Shown here: positions 7,660 to 15,578 of the stretch, piece by piece
How the letters are laid out: each line of letters starts with the position of its first letter
Numbering within the stretch: position 1 is the stretch's first letter
NCBI GenBank assembly: GCA_002005505.1
Contig: MVGU01000106.1
Span: 77,501-97,500 of the forward strand
Direction: 5' to 3'
Length of the DNA stretch: 20,000 nucleotides
DNA from: Botryococcus braunii
Taxonomy: Eukaryota; Chlorophyta; Trebouxiophyceae
Notes under the pieces: generated by a model
What the model was told of the DNA's origin: nothing
The model's database searches: none
Seen by the model: the letters and a program-made list of their open reading frames with translations, nothing else
Made by a program: the position numbers and the translations under genes

Positions 7660-10600
7660 ATGGCCAGCGTTCCTCTCTTTGACCCCACCTGCCCTTGGAA
7701 GGCATCATGCAAGTCTCGTAAGATCACTACGGGTGCTGGGCTCCTACGTCACTTGCAGAGGTTCCACAAGCTCGGCGATGCTGGGCGGGATGACTGGGTG
7801 TCGCAACTCAGATCCCCAGCAGAGTACAGGAAGCTTGAAGCCATCTTGCGAGCTACCTCCAGCTGGTTGTGCACCACTTGCTTCAAAACCCATTCCCTGG
7901 GAGTTCTTTCGTGCGCAACCAACCCAGACACCTGCCAGCGCTTGTGGAATCTGGAGGATGGCCTGGTTCCCCCTGATGTTAACCTTCTTCCTGGCCTTCC
8001 CCGCCCTGCACCGCCGCCGCAGGATACTTCAGAGCCCCAGGGCCGCCTCCATTCGCAACCCCGAGGACGACCGCGTGCATCCGCCGCCGTTGCTGATCCT
8101 CCGCCCTCTGCTCCCCCGGCCCGTGTCCGCCGCCATCCCCTGACCCCTGCCCTTGTCCATCACGTTTTCACCCTTGGTCACCATTCGTACCGCAGGGTCC
8201 CTAGGTCAGCATGGATACCTTGGGCTGCAGCATTGCGGTCCGCTCTCAAGGCTGTTGCGGACTCGGGCTCCGAGGCTGCCTGGGTTGAGCTGTTGATCCT
8301 TCCGATGTGCGTCCTGTCAGCTCGTCGCAGGCCTCGGGGTGAGGGAGTTGCGCAGCACGTCCGCCGTCGGGCCCGCGCATGGTTGGATGGGGATATTGAT
8401 GGCCTAATTGATGAACTCTTGGCCACCGCGCCTGCAGCCACTGCCCCACCCCGCCCATTAGACGATGCGGCGCTTGCCGCTCGCGTCTTGCGCAAGGTTG
8501 CAGATGGCCATTTATCAGCGGCTGTTCGGATGTTGGAGCCTGCCACCATCGCCCCAGCCACGCCTGACACATGTGCTGCATTGGCAGCGCTTCATCCTAT
8601 CCGACCGCTTCCCGTTGGCGCCCCGCCTGCGCAGGCCCCTTACCGTGCCCAAGTGGAGGAAGTCTTGGCTGCCCTCAAAACCTTCCCACCTGGTACCGCT
8701 GGCGGGCGGGACGGCTTGACCCCATTACATATAAAACATGCCTTCTCTGTAGGTGGCTCAGACCTCTTATTGGACAGCCTCCTTGGCGTGGTCAATCGGG
8801 CCTTAGCTGGGGATGTTCCCCCTCCCTTGCGATCTTATTGGGCCAGCGCTCCCATCACCCCTCTCTTAAAGCCCAATGGGGGTATCCGGCCCATTGCAGT
8901 GGGGCTCACCCTGCGCCGTCTGGTTTCCAAGATAGCTGTTGCAGCCGTCTTGCCCGCTGTCAGTGAGTATTTGCAGCCACACCAAGTTGGGGTTGGAGTC
9001 CGAGGGGGTGCAGAAGGCCTCGTCCATGCCCTCAACCGCTTGGTGGCACACCAGCAAGATTCCCCCGACCTCGTCGTTGTCAGCTTGGACTTCCAAAATG
9101 CTTTCAATACGGTCGACCGCAACCGCATGCTTGGGGAAGTCGCCCTCCATTGCCCCAGCATCTGGCAGTATGTGGCGACGACGTACGGCTGCGCGGCCCA
9201 TCAGTATGTTGGGCCCCATGTCGTGGACTCCACAACAGGGGTCCAGCAAGGGGACCCCCTCTCTCCGCTGCTTTTTGCGCTCACTGTCCAGCCACTCCTC
9301 CTTGACCTTCATCGGGAGTGTCCCGACGTACACCAAGGGTGGTATCTGGATGACGGCACGTTTGTTGGTCCCGTGCCCGCAGCGCAGCAGGCAGTCCAGT
9401 TGGTTGTTGACCGGGCCCCCGCATATGGCTTGAGCCTCAACCCTCACAAGTGCTGTGTGTGGTCGCCGCGCCCGAACCCTCAGCATTTGGATGGGTTCCC
9501 TCTGGGCTTCGTCAATGAAACTCGTGCTGGTTTGATAGTGTTGGGGGCAGCGGTCACCGTGTCAGTCGAGTACGCGGCTTCCGTAGCCCAGGCGCACGTT
9601 GATGCCGTGGCAGCCTCGCTCCAGCGTTTGCCGATTCTCCGCCACCCCCAAGCCGAGCTTCTCTTGCTTCGCAGTTGCCTTGGGACCTGCAAGGTGGTTT
9701 TCACAGCCCGGACCATGCCGCCAGCTGCAGCTGCGCAAGCTTTGGTGACCTTTGATATGCTCCAAACCCAGGTCCTCCAATCCATTGTCACAGCTGGTGG
9801 TGGTGGTTTTGGCCCTTTGCAGCAAACCTTGGCTGGCTTGCCTATTGCCCAGGGGGGTCTAGGGGTCACTAAGGCCACTTCCCTTCTGCCTTGTGCCTAT
9901 CTCGCCTCCGTCACGCAGACAGCCCCCCTCCAGGACCGCCTTCTGGGGACATCCACTGCCCCTCTTGTCCCCGCTGCCCTCGCTGCCAAGGCTGACTACT
10001 GCGCCCTTGTTCCTGATTTCGATGCGGCGCTCTTCGAGGATCCGGATTTTGTCCGCAGCAAAGTGCAAGCCCGGCTGTCCAAACCCTTGTCTCACCGCGC
10101 ATACCAGGAGGTTCTTGATGACCCTGCTCGCTCGGATCGCGACCGTGCTGTGCTCCAATCTCTTACACAGCCGGGAGCGTCTGATTGGCTGCTGGCTCTC
10201 CCAGTTCCCCATTTGCAGCAAACCATGCCCCCAGAGTCGTTCCGCTGCCGCCTTCAATACCAGCTCTTGATCCCCATTTTCCACCCTGGCTCCCAATGCC
10301 CGTGCTGCTTGAGGGAGTTGGATGTCTGGGGCGACCACGCGGTCCACTGCACCTCAGGGGGGGATGTTGCCATTGTCGGCCGACATTACTCCGTTCGTAA
10401 CGGCCTGGACGCTGTCCTTACCTCAGCTCGTCAGCGGGTCACCCGGGAACCCGCCTTTCCCACCCCTGTCCCTGGCCAGGAGCGCCGTCGCGCAGACCTC
10501 CGCCTCCATGCGTGGGAGGAGGGGCGTGACCTTTATATCGACATCGTTGGCTCTTCCCCACTCACAGTTGCCAACTTGCTGCACTTCGTGCCGGGTGGGG

Positions 10601-10866
10601 CCGCCGCGCGCGCTGCCCAAGACAAGCAGACCCGCTATGCTGTCTTGTTGTCGCGTCAGCAGCCGCCTGTGGCTTTCCAAGCCTTCGCTTTTGAAACATT
10701 TGGAGGGTTGCATGCTGATGCGCTGGCCTTGTTGCAGAGGCTCCAGGGGCTTTTGAACCAAGCCATCATTGCTCAAGAAGATGTGGAGGGATATTTTGTC
10801 ATTCGTCGGGTCAGTTTCATCATTGCGGCGGCTGTGGGTCGCCAGCTGGCCGCTCGCCGGGTGTGA
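7660..10866 (+). CDS. R2-type retrotransposon polyprotein: zinc fingers, reverse transcriptase, restriction-like endonuclease
   Basis: The 1068-residue product of a non-LTR element copies element RNA at a nicked chromosomal target. I chose the ATG at 7660 (GCCATGG, strong context); the frame is open from 7630 but without an earlier ATG. The N-terminus has a likely zinc finger (C11, C17, H31, H36) and a second Cys/His cluster (C71, C74, H78, C85), expected for target-DNA binding. A Pro-rich linker follows (about 110–155). The reverse transcriptase lies at about 330–640, with SLDFQNAFNTVD (D477), GVQQGDPLSPLLF from residue 527, and WYLDDG with catalytic D564/D565. The box is YLDD instead of the usual F/YADD. 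A C-terminal CCHC (C880, C883, H893, C897) precedes a restriction-like nuclease: RRADLRL (D946), LYIDIVGSSP (D961) and a possible K989. The usual PD is AD here. The length suits a single-ORF R2-class element. No frameshift or stop interrupts it. The exact clade is not resolved. Confidence 0.92.
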   Translation: MASVPLFDPTCPWKASCKSRKITTGAGLLRHLQRFHKLGDAGRDDWVSQLRSPAEYRKLEAILRATSSWLCTTCFKTHSLGVLSCATNPDTCQRLWNLEDGLVPPDVNLLPGLPRPAPPPQDTSEPQGRLHSQPRGRPRASAAVADPPPSAPPARVRRHPLTPALVHHVFTLGHHSYRRVPRSAWIPWAAALRSALKAVADSGSEAAWVELLILPMCVLSARRRPRGEGVAQHVRRRARAWLDGDIDGLIDELLATAPAATAPPRPLDDAALAARVLRKVADGHLSAAVRMLEPATIAPATPDTCAALAALHPIRPLPVGAPPAQAPYRAQVEEVLAALKTFPPGTAGGRDGLTPLHIKHAFSVGGSDLLLDSLLGVVNRALAGDVPPPLRSYWASAPITPLLKPNGGIRPIAVGLTLRRLVSKIAVAAVLPAVSEYLQPHQVGVGVRGGAEGLVHALNRLVAHQQDSPDLVVVSLDFQNAFNTVDRNRMLGEVALHCPSIWQYVATTYGCAAHQYVGPHVVDSTTGVQQGDPLSPLLFALTVQPLLLDLHRECPDVHQGWYLDDGTFVGPVPAAQQAVQLVVDRAPAYGLSLNPHKCCVWSPRPNPQHLDGFPLGFVNETRAGLIVLGAAVTVSVEYAASVAQAHVDAVAASLQRLPILRHPQAELLLLRSCLGTCKVVFTARTMPPAAAAQALVTFDMLQTQVLQSIVTAGGGGFGPLQQTLAGLPIAQGGLGVTKATSLLPCAYLASVTQTAPLQDRLLGTSTAPLVPAALAAKADYCALVPDFDAALFEDPDFVRSKVQARLSKPLSHRAYQEVLDDPARSDRDRAVLQSLTQPGASDWLLALPVPHLQQTMPPESFRCRLQYQLLIPIFHPGSQCPCCLRELDVWGDHAVHCTSGGDVAIVGRHYSVRNGLDAVLTSARQRVTREPAFPTPVPGQERRRADLRLHAWEEGRDLYIDIVGSSPLTVANLLHFVPGGAAARAAQDKQTRYAVLLSRQQPPVAFQAFAFETFGGLHADALALLQRLQGLLNQAIIAQEDVEGYFVIRRVSFIIAAAVGRQLAARRV

Positions 10867-10915
10867 CTCATAGCTTGAAACATTGGGGTTTGGGTCCCTG
10901 AACATTGGGCTGGTC
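10867..10915 (+). other. Short 3' region of the R2-type element up to the LINE junction
   Basis: Forty-nine bases separate the TGA at 10864–10866 from the T6 run at 10916–10921, which is the reverse complement of the LINE's terminal A run. R2-class 3' UTRs are usually longer and structured, so the element may be cut short here or continue elsewhere. Confidence 0.45.
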
Positions 10916-11188
10916 TTTTTTACTCCACTCTTGTAAAGGGAAGGAATTACATCAACCCAGCCCAAAGGGCTGATGAGATGGAAAACCGAACACCGACGCA
11001 GCAAGACACCGAGAGAAACCAAACACAAACCCTAAGAATCAAGGCCAAACACAAACCCAAAGTACCGAGTGGGGAGCCAAGAGCACAAAGGAAGGGCATG
11101 AAAGCCCCAGGACACAGAGGAAGGGGCAGGAAAGCCCCAGGACACAGCCCAAGAGTGGGCAAGGGCCAGCAAAGGGCAAGACACAAAC

Positions 11189-14100
11189 CTAAGACCGAAA
11201 CTGAAAACAATCATAAATGAAGTTAACCACAGACTGAAGGTCATCTTGCCAGACGAACTGACGTAACGACCGAAAGGGGGAACGAAAAAGATGGGGGTAA
11301 CGGTCCCGGATCGGCTGAAGGGCCGAACAGGAAAAGACAAGGTGGTGTTCATCACCCACCAAACCAGCCTGACACTGATCACAGAACCGGTGGGAACGGG
11401 GGATGCCCCGACGACGACCAGCATCAATAGGAAGGTTGTGAACCCCCATGCGGAATCGATGGAAAACCCTCAACTTGGAAACACTCATACGTAACCACAA
11501 AAGCCTAGAGAGAGTGGCGCGGGACGGACTATTAAACCACCTAGAGTATGTGCAAAGCTGAGCCCGCTCAGACGGGCAGAGACGAGGAGAGACATGCAAG
11601 CCCTCCCAGGGTTGGCGGCCATGCCGACGCAAGAGGTCCCGAAGGGACGGCATATCAATCGGATGAGGGGCTTGACAATCTATCTGATAAGGATAGCCAA
11701 CCTTAATAAGGGCCTTCATGAAATACCCTGCCCAAGTGGGAGTACGGGTAGTGACGCCATAAAAGCACGAGTCGCGAAGAATCAAGGCATAAAGATGATC
11801 ATGAGGCAAAGACACCAACGAGTTCCAAAAGGTGGCCATACGCTTCAGCCAGTGATGAGCGAGGGGTTGAAGCCCCAACTCAGCTAACAAAATCGGAGTG
11901 GCCACCGAGGGGCGCACCCCTAACAACATCTTCAACATGACCAAGTAACTAGACTCTAAGAGCTGAACAGAAGGGGCCGCAGCCGGTGAACGAAAAGAAC
12001 GCCATCCCCAAATCTCACATGCATACGACGCCGTGGGCACAACACACATGAGAATCAACTTAAGAAGAAGACCTATAGAGGCCGCGCACTGCAGGTTACC
12101 ATACTTACGCATAAGGGAGCTCCACGTGGCCCACATTTTACCATTCAGCAGGCCAAAGGTGCCCCCCACACCCCCAACCGAGGATAAAATAACACCCAAG
12201 TATTTCTTAGTATATACGACGGGAAGCATGACCCCGTCACAAACCCACTGAAAGGAAGGGGGCGACTCGGGCGACGATGGAAAGACCATGACATCGGTCT
12301 TAATGGGATTAATACGCATATACGAAAAGCCACACCAATGAACAACGGCGTCAATGAGTTGTTGCAAGCCCTCTGCCGTTTCAGCAAGAAGTATCAAATC
12401 ATCAGCGTACATTTGAGCCGGGACATGAGTCCCATCTCGAGTTTGGGGACCAACCCCAGGACAAGTAGCCCGAATCTGCCTAAGGAGCCCATCAGCATAA
12501 ACCGTGAATAACGTGGGACTAATCGGAGACCCCTGGGTAACCCCAGCACCCGAAGCGTGGAAAGATCCAGCCATGCCCCCAGCAACAACCGTAAACCGAA
12601 CACCATCATACGTGGACCGTACCGCGCGGATAAAACCTTCAGCCACCCCGAGGCGCCTGAGGGCCTCCCATAAGTAATGCCGAGGAACACGATCATAGGC
12701 TTTAGATAGATCTAAGAAACAGCAATACAACGGGGCAGTGGGCGTAGCTAAGTCAACAAAATGCTGTAGAGTAAACAACGCATGTAACGTCGAGAACCCA
12801 GGGCGGAAACCACATTGCTCAGGACAGCGAAAGCGATTTTCTTCTAAATACCGCACGAGTCGGGTGTTCAACAATGAGGCATAGAGGCGAACTAAGGGGT
12901 CTTGCACAGCAATGGGGCGATAATTCGTGGTATCAAGCACAGACCGGGAGGAGTCTTTCAGGACCGGGGTGACTGTGAGGATGTCATGGTCAGGGGGCAG
13001 ACACCCCGCGCCTAACATAGCATTCAAAATTGCAGTGAGGGATGGGGCCAATAAGTGAGGGGGAGCCACCACCTCCGGGGTCCTACACTGTTGCGCAAAC
13101 CGAAGGAACTCAGAGGGGAACCCACCAAGCCCTGCTGCTCTACCGGGTTTCAATGCCGACAAAGCAACTTCCACCTCTACGGGAGTGAAAGGCCTGTGAA
13201 GATCACTAAGGACCTGCACAACCTGGTGTGGAAAAGCCACCTCTGAGAGGGGTGCATGATCCACCACCGAAGAGCCCTGGAGGCCTGCGGCAAAGGATTC
13301 CCATGCAGAGGGATGACACAGAGGACCTGGGAGCGGGGGTGGGGAGCCATTGAGCAGGCGCCAAAACCGGCGGGGCTCCGTATGGAACATTGCAATAACG
13401 TCTTGAAGCTGAGTCAGGAGCCAAGACCTCTTTTGAGATCTCACGAAGGAATGGTACCGGCGTTCCAAGAGAACCACTGGGGGAGCCCGCCATCCTAGCT
13501 GCCTACCCAACCTCTTCCACTCCCGTTTTAACGCAAAACACTGGTGAGTGAAGAAAGGCTTCCACGGCGGCCGAGAAGGGGGACTTTCCCGCCGCGACAC
13601 CTTCATATGCGCATGTGTAGCTGACCGAGAAATGACAGCCATAAGAAGAGAAGATGCCCCAGGGAGATCACCCGATTGAGCAAGTTCTGCGCATGTACGT
13701 AGTGAGGGCTCCTCCCCTTCTAAGGCATGCACATAGGCACGACGGTGGGTCCCTTTCCACGTGACACGAGAGACCTTATGGAGTGGGAGAGGAGTCGATG
13801 AACAATGCAAGACTGGAATCCGAAGAAGAACATGGAGAGAATAATGATCAGAACCTCGTAAGTCAGCTTGCACCCGAATACTCGTGACATGAGGAAGAAG
13901 GGGCGCTGAGACTAAGACATGATCAGGACGGGTGCCTCCCCGAGGAGTGGGAAAAGAAGGGGGCTCATGGAGATCCCCATCGACCCGCCCCGTGCAGAGA
14001 ACCAACCCTGTTGTCGCAGACAAATCCACTAAACGACGGCCATGTGGATTTTGGCCAACCGGCACTGGGACAACTGAAGAAGACGACGTGGATGCAAAAG

Positions 14101-14566
14101 AAACTCGAGCATTGAAATCACCCGCCAACACCACTGAACCATCGAGCAAAGCCTCCTGAATGCGACCCTCAAGCTCAGCCATCCGATGAGGCATGGGAAC
14201 CTCTTGGAGACGGGGAGAGCCCTCGGGGGGAACATACACCCCTCCCACATACAGAGGTGGGGAATGGGCACCCATGAAAGTCACTTTAACCCACAATGAA
14301 GAAGAGGTGGAACCCCACAATTGCGCACTATACCCACTATGATCCCGCACAGCAATCAGCATACCAAGACCCCTCTTGTGGGGGAGGGGAAGTGGAGAAA
14401 AGGAAGGAGAAGATAAGGATAGAAACACCCGATAACCCCTAAACAGAGCTGGGTCATACGCATGGGAGAGTGTTTCCTGCAGAAGAATCACATCATGTTC
14501 CCGAAAATAAGAAAAATAATCATGGAGAGCAACCTTCGAGTCGGTTAGGCCATTCACGTTCCACAC
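11189..14566 (-). CDS. LINE ORF2: APE endonuclease and reverse transcriptase (left copy)
   Basis: A 1125-codon frame from GTG at 14566; the open frame actually reaches back to the ORF1 stop at 14600. The APE endonuclease nicks target DNA and the reverse transcriptase then copies element RNA at the nick. Endonuclease motifs: WNVNGL (N3, N5), VILLQET (E31), VVLAGDFNAR (G149, D150, N152) and GSDHYS (D240, H241). Reverse transcriptase motifs: NYRPIAV, CGFRPGFST, FLDLSKAYDRV (D619), VTQGSPISPTLF (from about 676) and YADDLILL (D722, D723). The C-terminus has a CCHC knuckle (C1062, C1065, H1075, C1080). I see no RNase H motif. The first in-frame AUG is codon 69, beyond N3/N5 and E31, so AUG initiation would remove part of the active site. 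This copy retains the canonical Gly before the catalytic Asp. The stop is TAG at 11189–11191. Confidence 0.93.
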   Translation of the reverse strand: MWNVNGLTDSKVALHDYFSYFREHDVILLQETLSHAYDPALFRGYRVFLSLSSPSFSPLPLPHKRGLGMLIAVRDHSGYSAQLWGSTSSSLWVKVTFMGAHSPPLYVGGVYVPPEGSPRLQEVPMPHRMAELEGRIQEALLDGSVVLAGDFNARVSFASTSSSSVVPVPVGQNPHGRRLVDLSATTGLVLCTGRVDGDLHEPPSFPTPRGGTRPDHVLVSAPLLPHVTSIRVQADLRGSDHYSLHVLLRIPVLHCSSTPLPLHKVSRVTWKGTHRRAYVHALEGEEPSLRTCAELAQSGDLPGASSLLMAVISRSATHAHMKVSRRESPPSRPPWKPFFTHQCFALKREWKRLGRQLGWRAPPVVLLERRYHSFVRSQKRSWLLTQLQDVIAMFHTEPRRFWRLLNGSPPPLPGPLCHPSAWESFAAGLQGSSVVDHAPLSEVAFPHQVVQVLSDLHRPFTPVEVEVALSALKPGRAAGLGGFPSEFLRFAQQCRTPEVVAPPHLLAPSLTAILNAMLGAGCLPPDHDILTVTPVLKDSSRSVLDTTNYRPIAVQDPLVRLYASLLNTRLVRYLEENRFRCPEQCGFRPGFSTLHALFTLQHFVDLATPTAPLYCCFLDLSKAYDRVPRHYLWEALRRLGVAEGFIRAVRSTYDGVRFTVVAGGMAGSFHASGAGVTQGSPISPTLFTVYADGLLRQIRATCPGVGPQTRDGTHVPAQMYADDLILLAETAEGLQQLIDAVVHWCGFSYMRINPIKTDVMVFPSSPESPPSFQWVCDGVMLPVVYTKKYLGVILSSVGGVGGTFGLLNGKMWATWSSLMRKYGNLQCAASIGLLLKLILMCVVPTASYACEIWGWRSFRSPAAAPSVQLLESSYLVMLKMLLGVRPSVATPILLAELGLQPLAHHWLKRMATFWNSLVSLPHDHLYALILRDSCFYGVTTRTPTWAGYFMKALIKVGYPYQIDCQAPHPIDMPSLRDLLRRHGRQPWEGLHVSPRLCPSERAQLCTYSRWFNSPSRATLSRLLWLRMSVSKLRVFHRFRMGVHNLPIDAGRRRGIPRSHRFCDQCQAGLVGDEHHLVFSCSALQPIRDRYPHLFRSPFRSLRQFVWQDDLQSVVNFIYDCFQFRS

Positions 14567-14599
14567 TAAAATGGATAGCCCAATGTGGCCCTGACACCC

Positions 14600-14602
14600 C
14601 TA
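14600..14602 (-). promoter_or_regulatory. In-frame UAG between ORF1 and ORF2 (possible recoding site, left copy)
   Basis: The UAG closing ORF1 is followed by GGGGUGUCAGGGCCA and by 11 further sense codons in the ORF2 frame before GTG 14566. The UAG-G start and G-rich continuation recall the gammaretroviral gag–pol readthrough context, a resemblance only. The equivalent site in the right copy is 16467–16469. There AGGGCCA (16477–16483) could pair imperfectly with TGGCCT (16517–16522) as a downstream stem. Readthrough is inferred, not shown. Confidence 0.4.
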
Positions 14603-15511
14603 TGCATGATCACCGGGAGGAGTAGGGCCGGACGCCGAGGTGGGCCCCGGAGAAGCCACCCCCTCACCAAGGCCACCAAGGGGGGGTGAGGACCCTGAAA
14701 TGCCTCCAGCCGGACCCAAAACAACCCCCCCACCCAATCTAGAGTGGGAGAGAGGAACAAGGGTAGGTGCCCCACCCTCCTTGACCTTGAAGAGGCGGTC
14801 ACCCCTCCAGAAGACGCGCCACCCAGCATTCCTCAAAGCTATGGCTTCAGCAGTGCGCTCCTTGCGTGTTGCACGCTGGGCGGGGGTTAAATCATCATCC
14901 ATAGTGATTCCATTAAGCCGTAGCTGCTTGGCATGTTTAAACGCCGCGTGTTTCTGCTCCACAGTTGCGAACTTGATGAGGATGGGACGAGGTCTTTGGG
15001 CCTGCGGGTTCTGTCGCCCCAAACGATGGCACTCAATAATGCCATTATTTTCTGAGGTCACACCACCAGAAATGAGGGACTTAACTTCGGTCAACGAGTC
15101 CCGTGGGACTTCGTTGACATTATATAGAATGGCATTGGGAGCTTTCCATTGGCGCTCCAGGCCCTCCTGTCGCGACAAAAGCCGGTTGATTTCATTGGAG
15201 TGAAGCTCTTGAAGGGCTCTAATAGTCTCTTGAGCCTGGCGGAGCTCTGCAGTTGCACGGTGACTGTCGGCAATGGACAATGTGATCTGGTCCAATCTGT
15301 CACTGACCTGCTTGAACTGCGCCGTGAGATTCGGAACAAGCTGTTCTACTACTTTTGTTACTACCTCAGTAATTATGGTGGGCAGAATGTTCTTCAGGGC
15401 CTCCTGGATCGGGCCTGACAGAGCACCATCAACGGCGATGGCGGCATCACCAGGGGGAGGTGTAGTCGAACGAACACGCTTCTCCCCTAAAAGTGTAAAC
15501 ATAGACGTCAT
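14600..15511 (-). CDS. LINE ORF1: coiled-coil and RRM-like RNA-binding protein (left copy)
   Basis: A 303-residue protein from ATG at 15511 (MTSMFTLLGE...) to UAG at 14600–14602. Residues about 35–120 are amphipathic and heptad-like, fitting a trimerising coiled coil as in L1-type ORF1 proteins. Residues about 124–200 resemble the RRM-like domain (NAILYNVNE, then CHRLGR and PRPILIKFA). Residues about 205–243 match the C-terminal domain (DDDLTPAQRATRKERTAEAI, then GWRVFWRGDRLFK). The last 60 residues are a Gly/Pro/Ser linker. Such proteins coat element RNA and chaperone nucleic acids during retrotransposition. The frame continues without any other stop into ORF2, so ORF1 and ORF2 differ only by the UAG. 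No zinc knuckle is present in ORF1. Confidence 0.88.
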   Translation of the reverse strand: MTSMFTLLGEKRVRSTTPPPGDAAIAVDGALSGPIQEALKNILPTIITEVVTKVVEQLVPNLTAQFKQVSDRLDQITLSIADSHRATAELRQAQETIRALQELHSNEINRLLSRQEGLERQWKAPNAILYNVNEVPRDSLTEVKSLISGGVTSENNGIIECHRLGRQNPQAQRPRPILIKFATVEQKHAAFKHAKQLRLNGITMDDDLTPAQRATRKERTAEAIALRNAGWRVFWRGDRLFKVKEGGAPTLVPLSHSRLGGGVVLGPAGGISGSSPPLGGLGEGVASPGPTSASGPTPPGDHA

Positions 15512-15540
15512 TGTAGAAGTGTAGCAGGTGTACGATCAAG

Positions 15541-15567
15541 CGTGACCTTCACACCGTGAAGTTCACG
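15541..15567. other. Near-perfect 12-bp hairpin in the spacer between LINE copies
   Basis: cgtgaccttcac (15541–15552) and gtgaagttcacg (15556–15567) are complementary except for one G·T-type position, with a 3-base loop. It lies between the two LINE 5' ends, in sequence that could be left-copy 5' UTR or original target. No known function. Confidence 0.7.
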
Positions 15568-15578
15568 GTTGACCGAGG

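Larger units (their letters stand above)
7069..10915 (+). mobile_element. R2-type non-LTR retrotransposon (restriction-like endonuclease class)
   Basis: One element, plus strand. It has a leader of tandem repeats (7069–7628), a single long ORF (7660–10866) with zinc fingers, reverse transcriptase and a C-terminal restriction-like endonuclease, and a short 3' region of about 50 bp. It then meets the T6 (poly-A complement) of the minus-strand LINE at 10916. No LTRs are present, consistent with target-primed reverse transcription. The 5' boundary is uncertain: it could include the GAA minisatellite. Elements of this structural class (R2, R4, NeSL, Hero, Utopia and relatives) are often sequence-specific in insertion, but I cannot identify a target gene in the flanks, and the true 3' end may have been displaced by the LINE. 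The ORF is uninterrupted, so the insertion looks young or maintained. Confidence 0.85.
10916..15535 (-). mobile_element. APE-type LINE, left copy, apparently complete
   Basis: Read on the minus strand, the element has ORF1 (15511–14600), ORF2 (14566–11189), a 3' UTR of about 270 bp, and a terminal AAAAAA at 10921–10916. The 5' end lies somewhere in 15512–15578; I put it near 15535 as a placeholder. Both ORFs are uninterrupted except for the UAG between them. No target-site duplication could be seen: the bases left of the A-run complement (ending GGGCTGGTC) are not repeated in the spacer after the 5' end. The sequence is 99.9% or more identical to the inverted right copy. Confidence 0.88.

Noticed and set aside
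8866..9486. Minus-strand 206-codon frame and other antisense frames inside the R2-type ORF
   Set aside because: They overlap the well-supported polyprotein and have no recognisable motifs. High GC content of the sense codons keeps antisense frames open.
11069..11188. Extension of LINE ORF2 beyond its UAG through about 49 open codons of the 3' UTR
   Set aside because: The extension is Cys/Leu-rich translation of tandem repeats with no domain character, so the UAG is taken as the true end.
14640..15203. 187-codon frame antisense to LINE ORF1 (and its mirror at 15866–16429)
   Set aside because: ORF1 on the other strand has clear coiled-coil and RRM-like features. The antisense frame is identical in both copies only because the DNA is.
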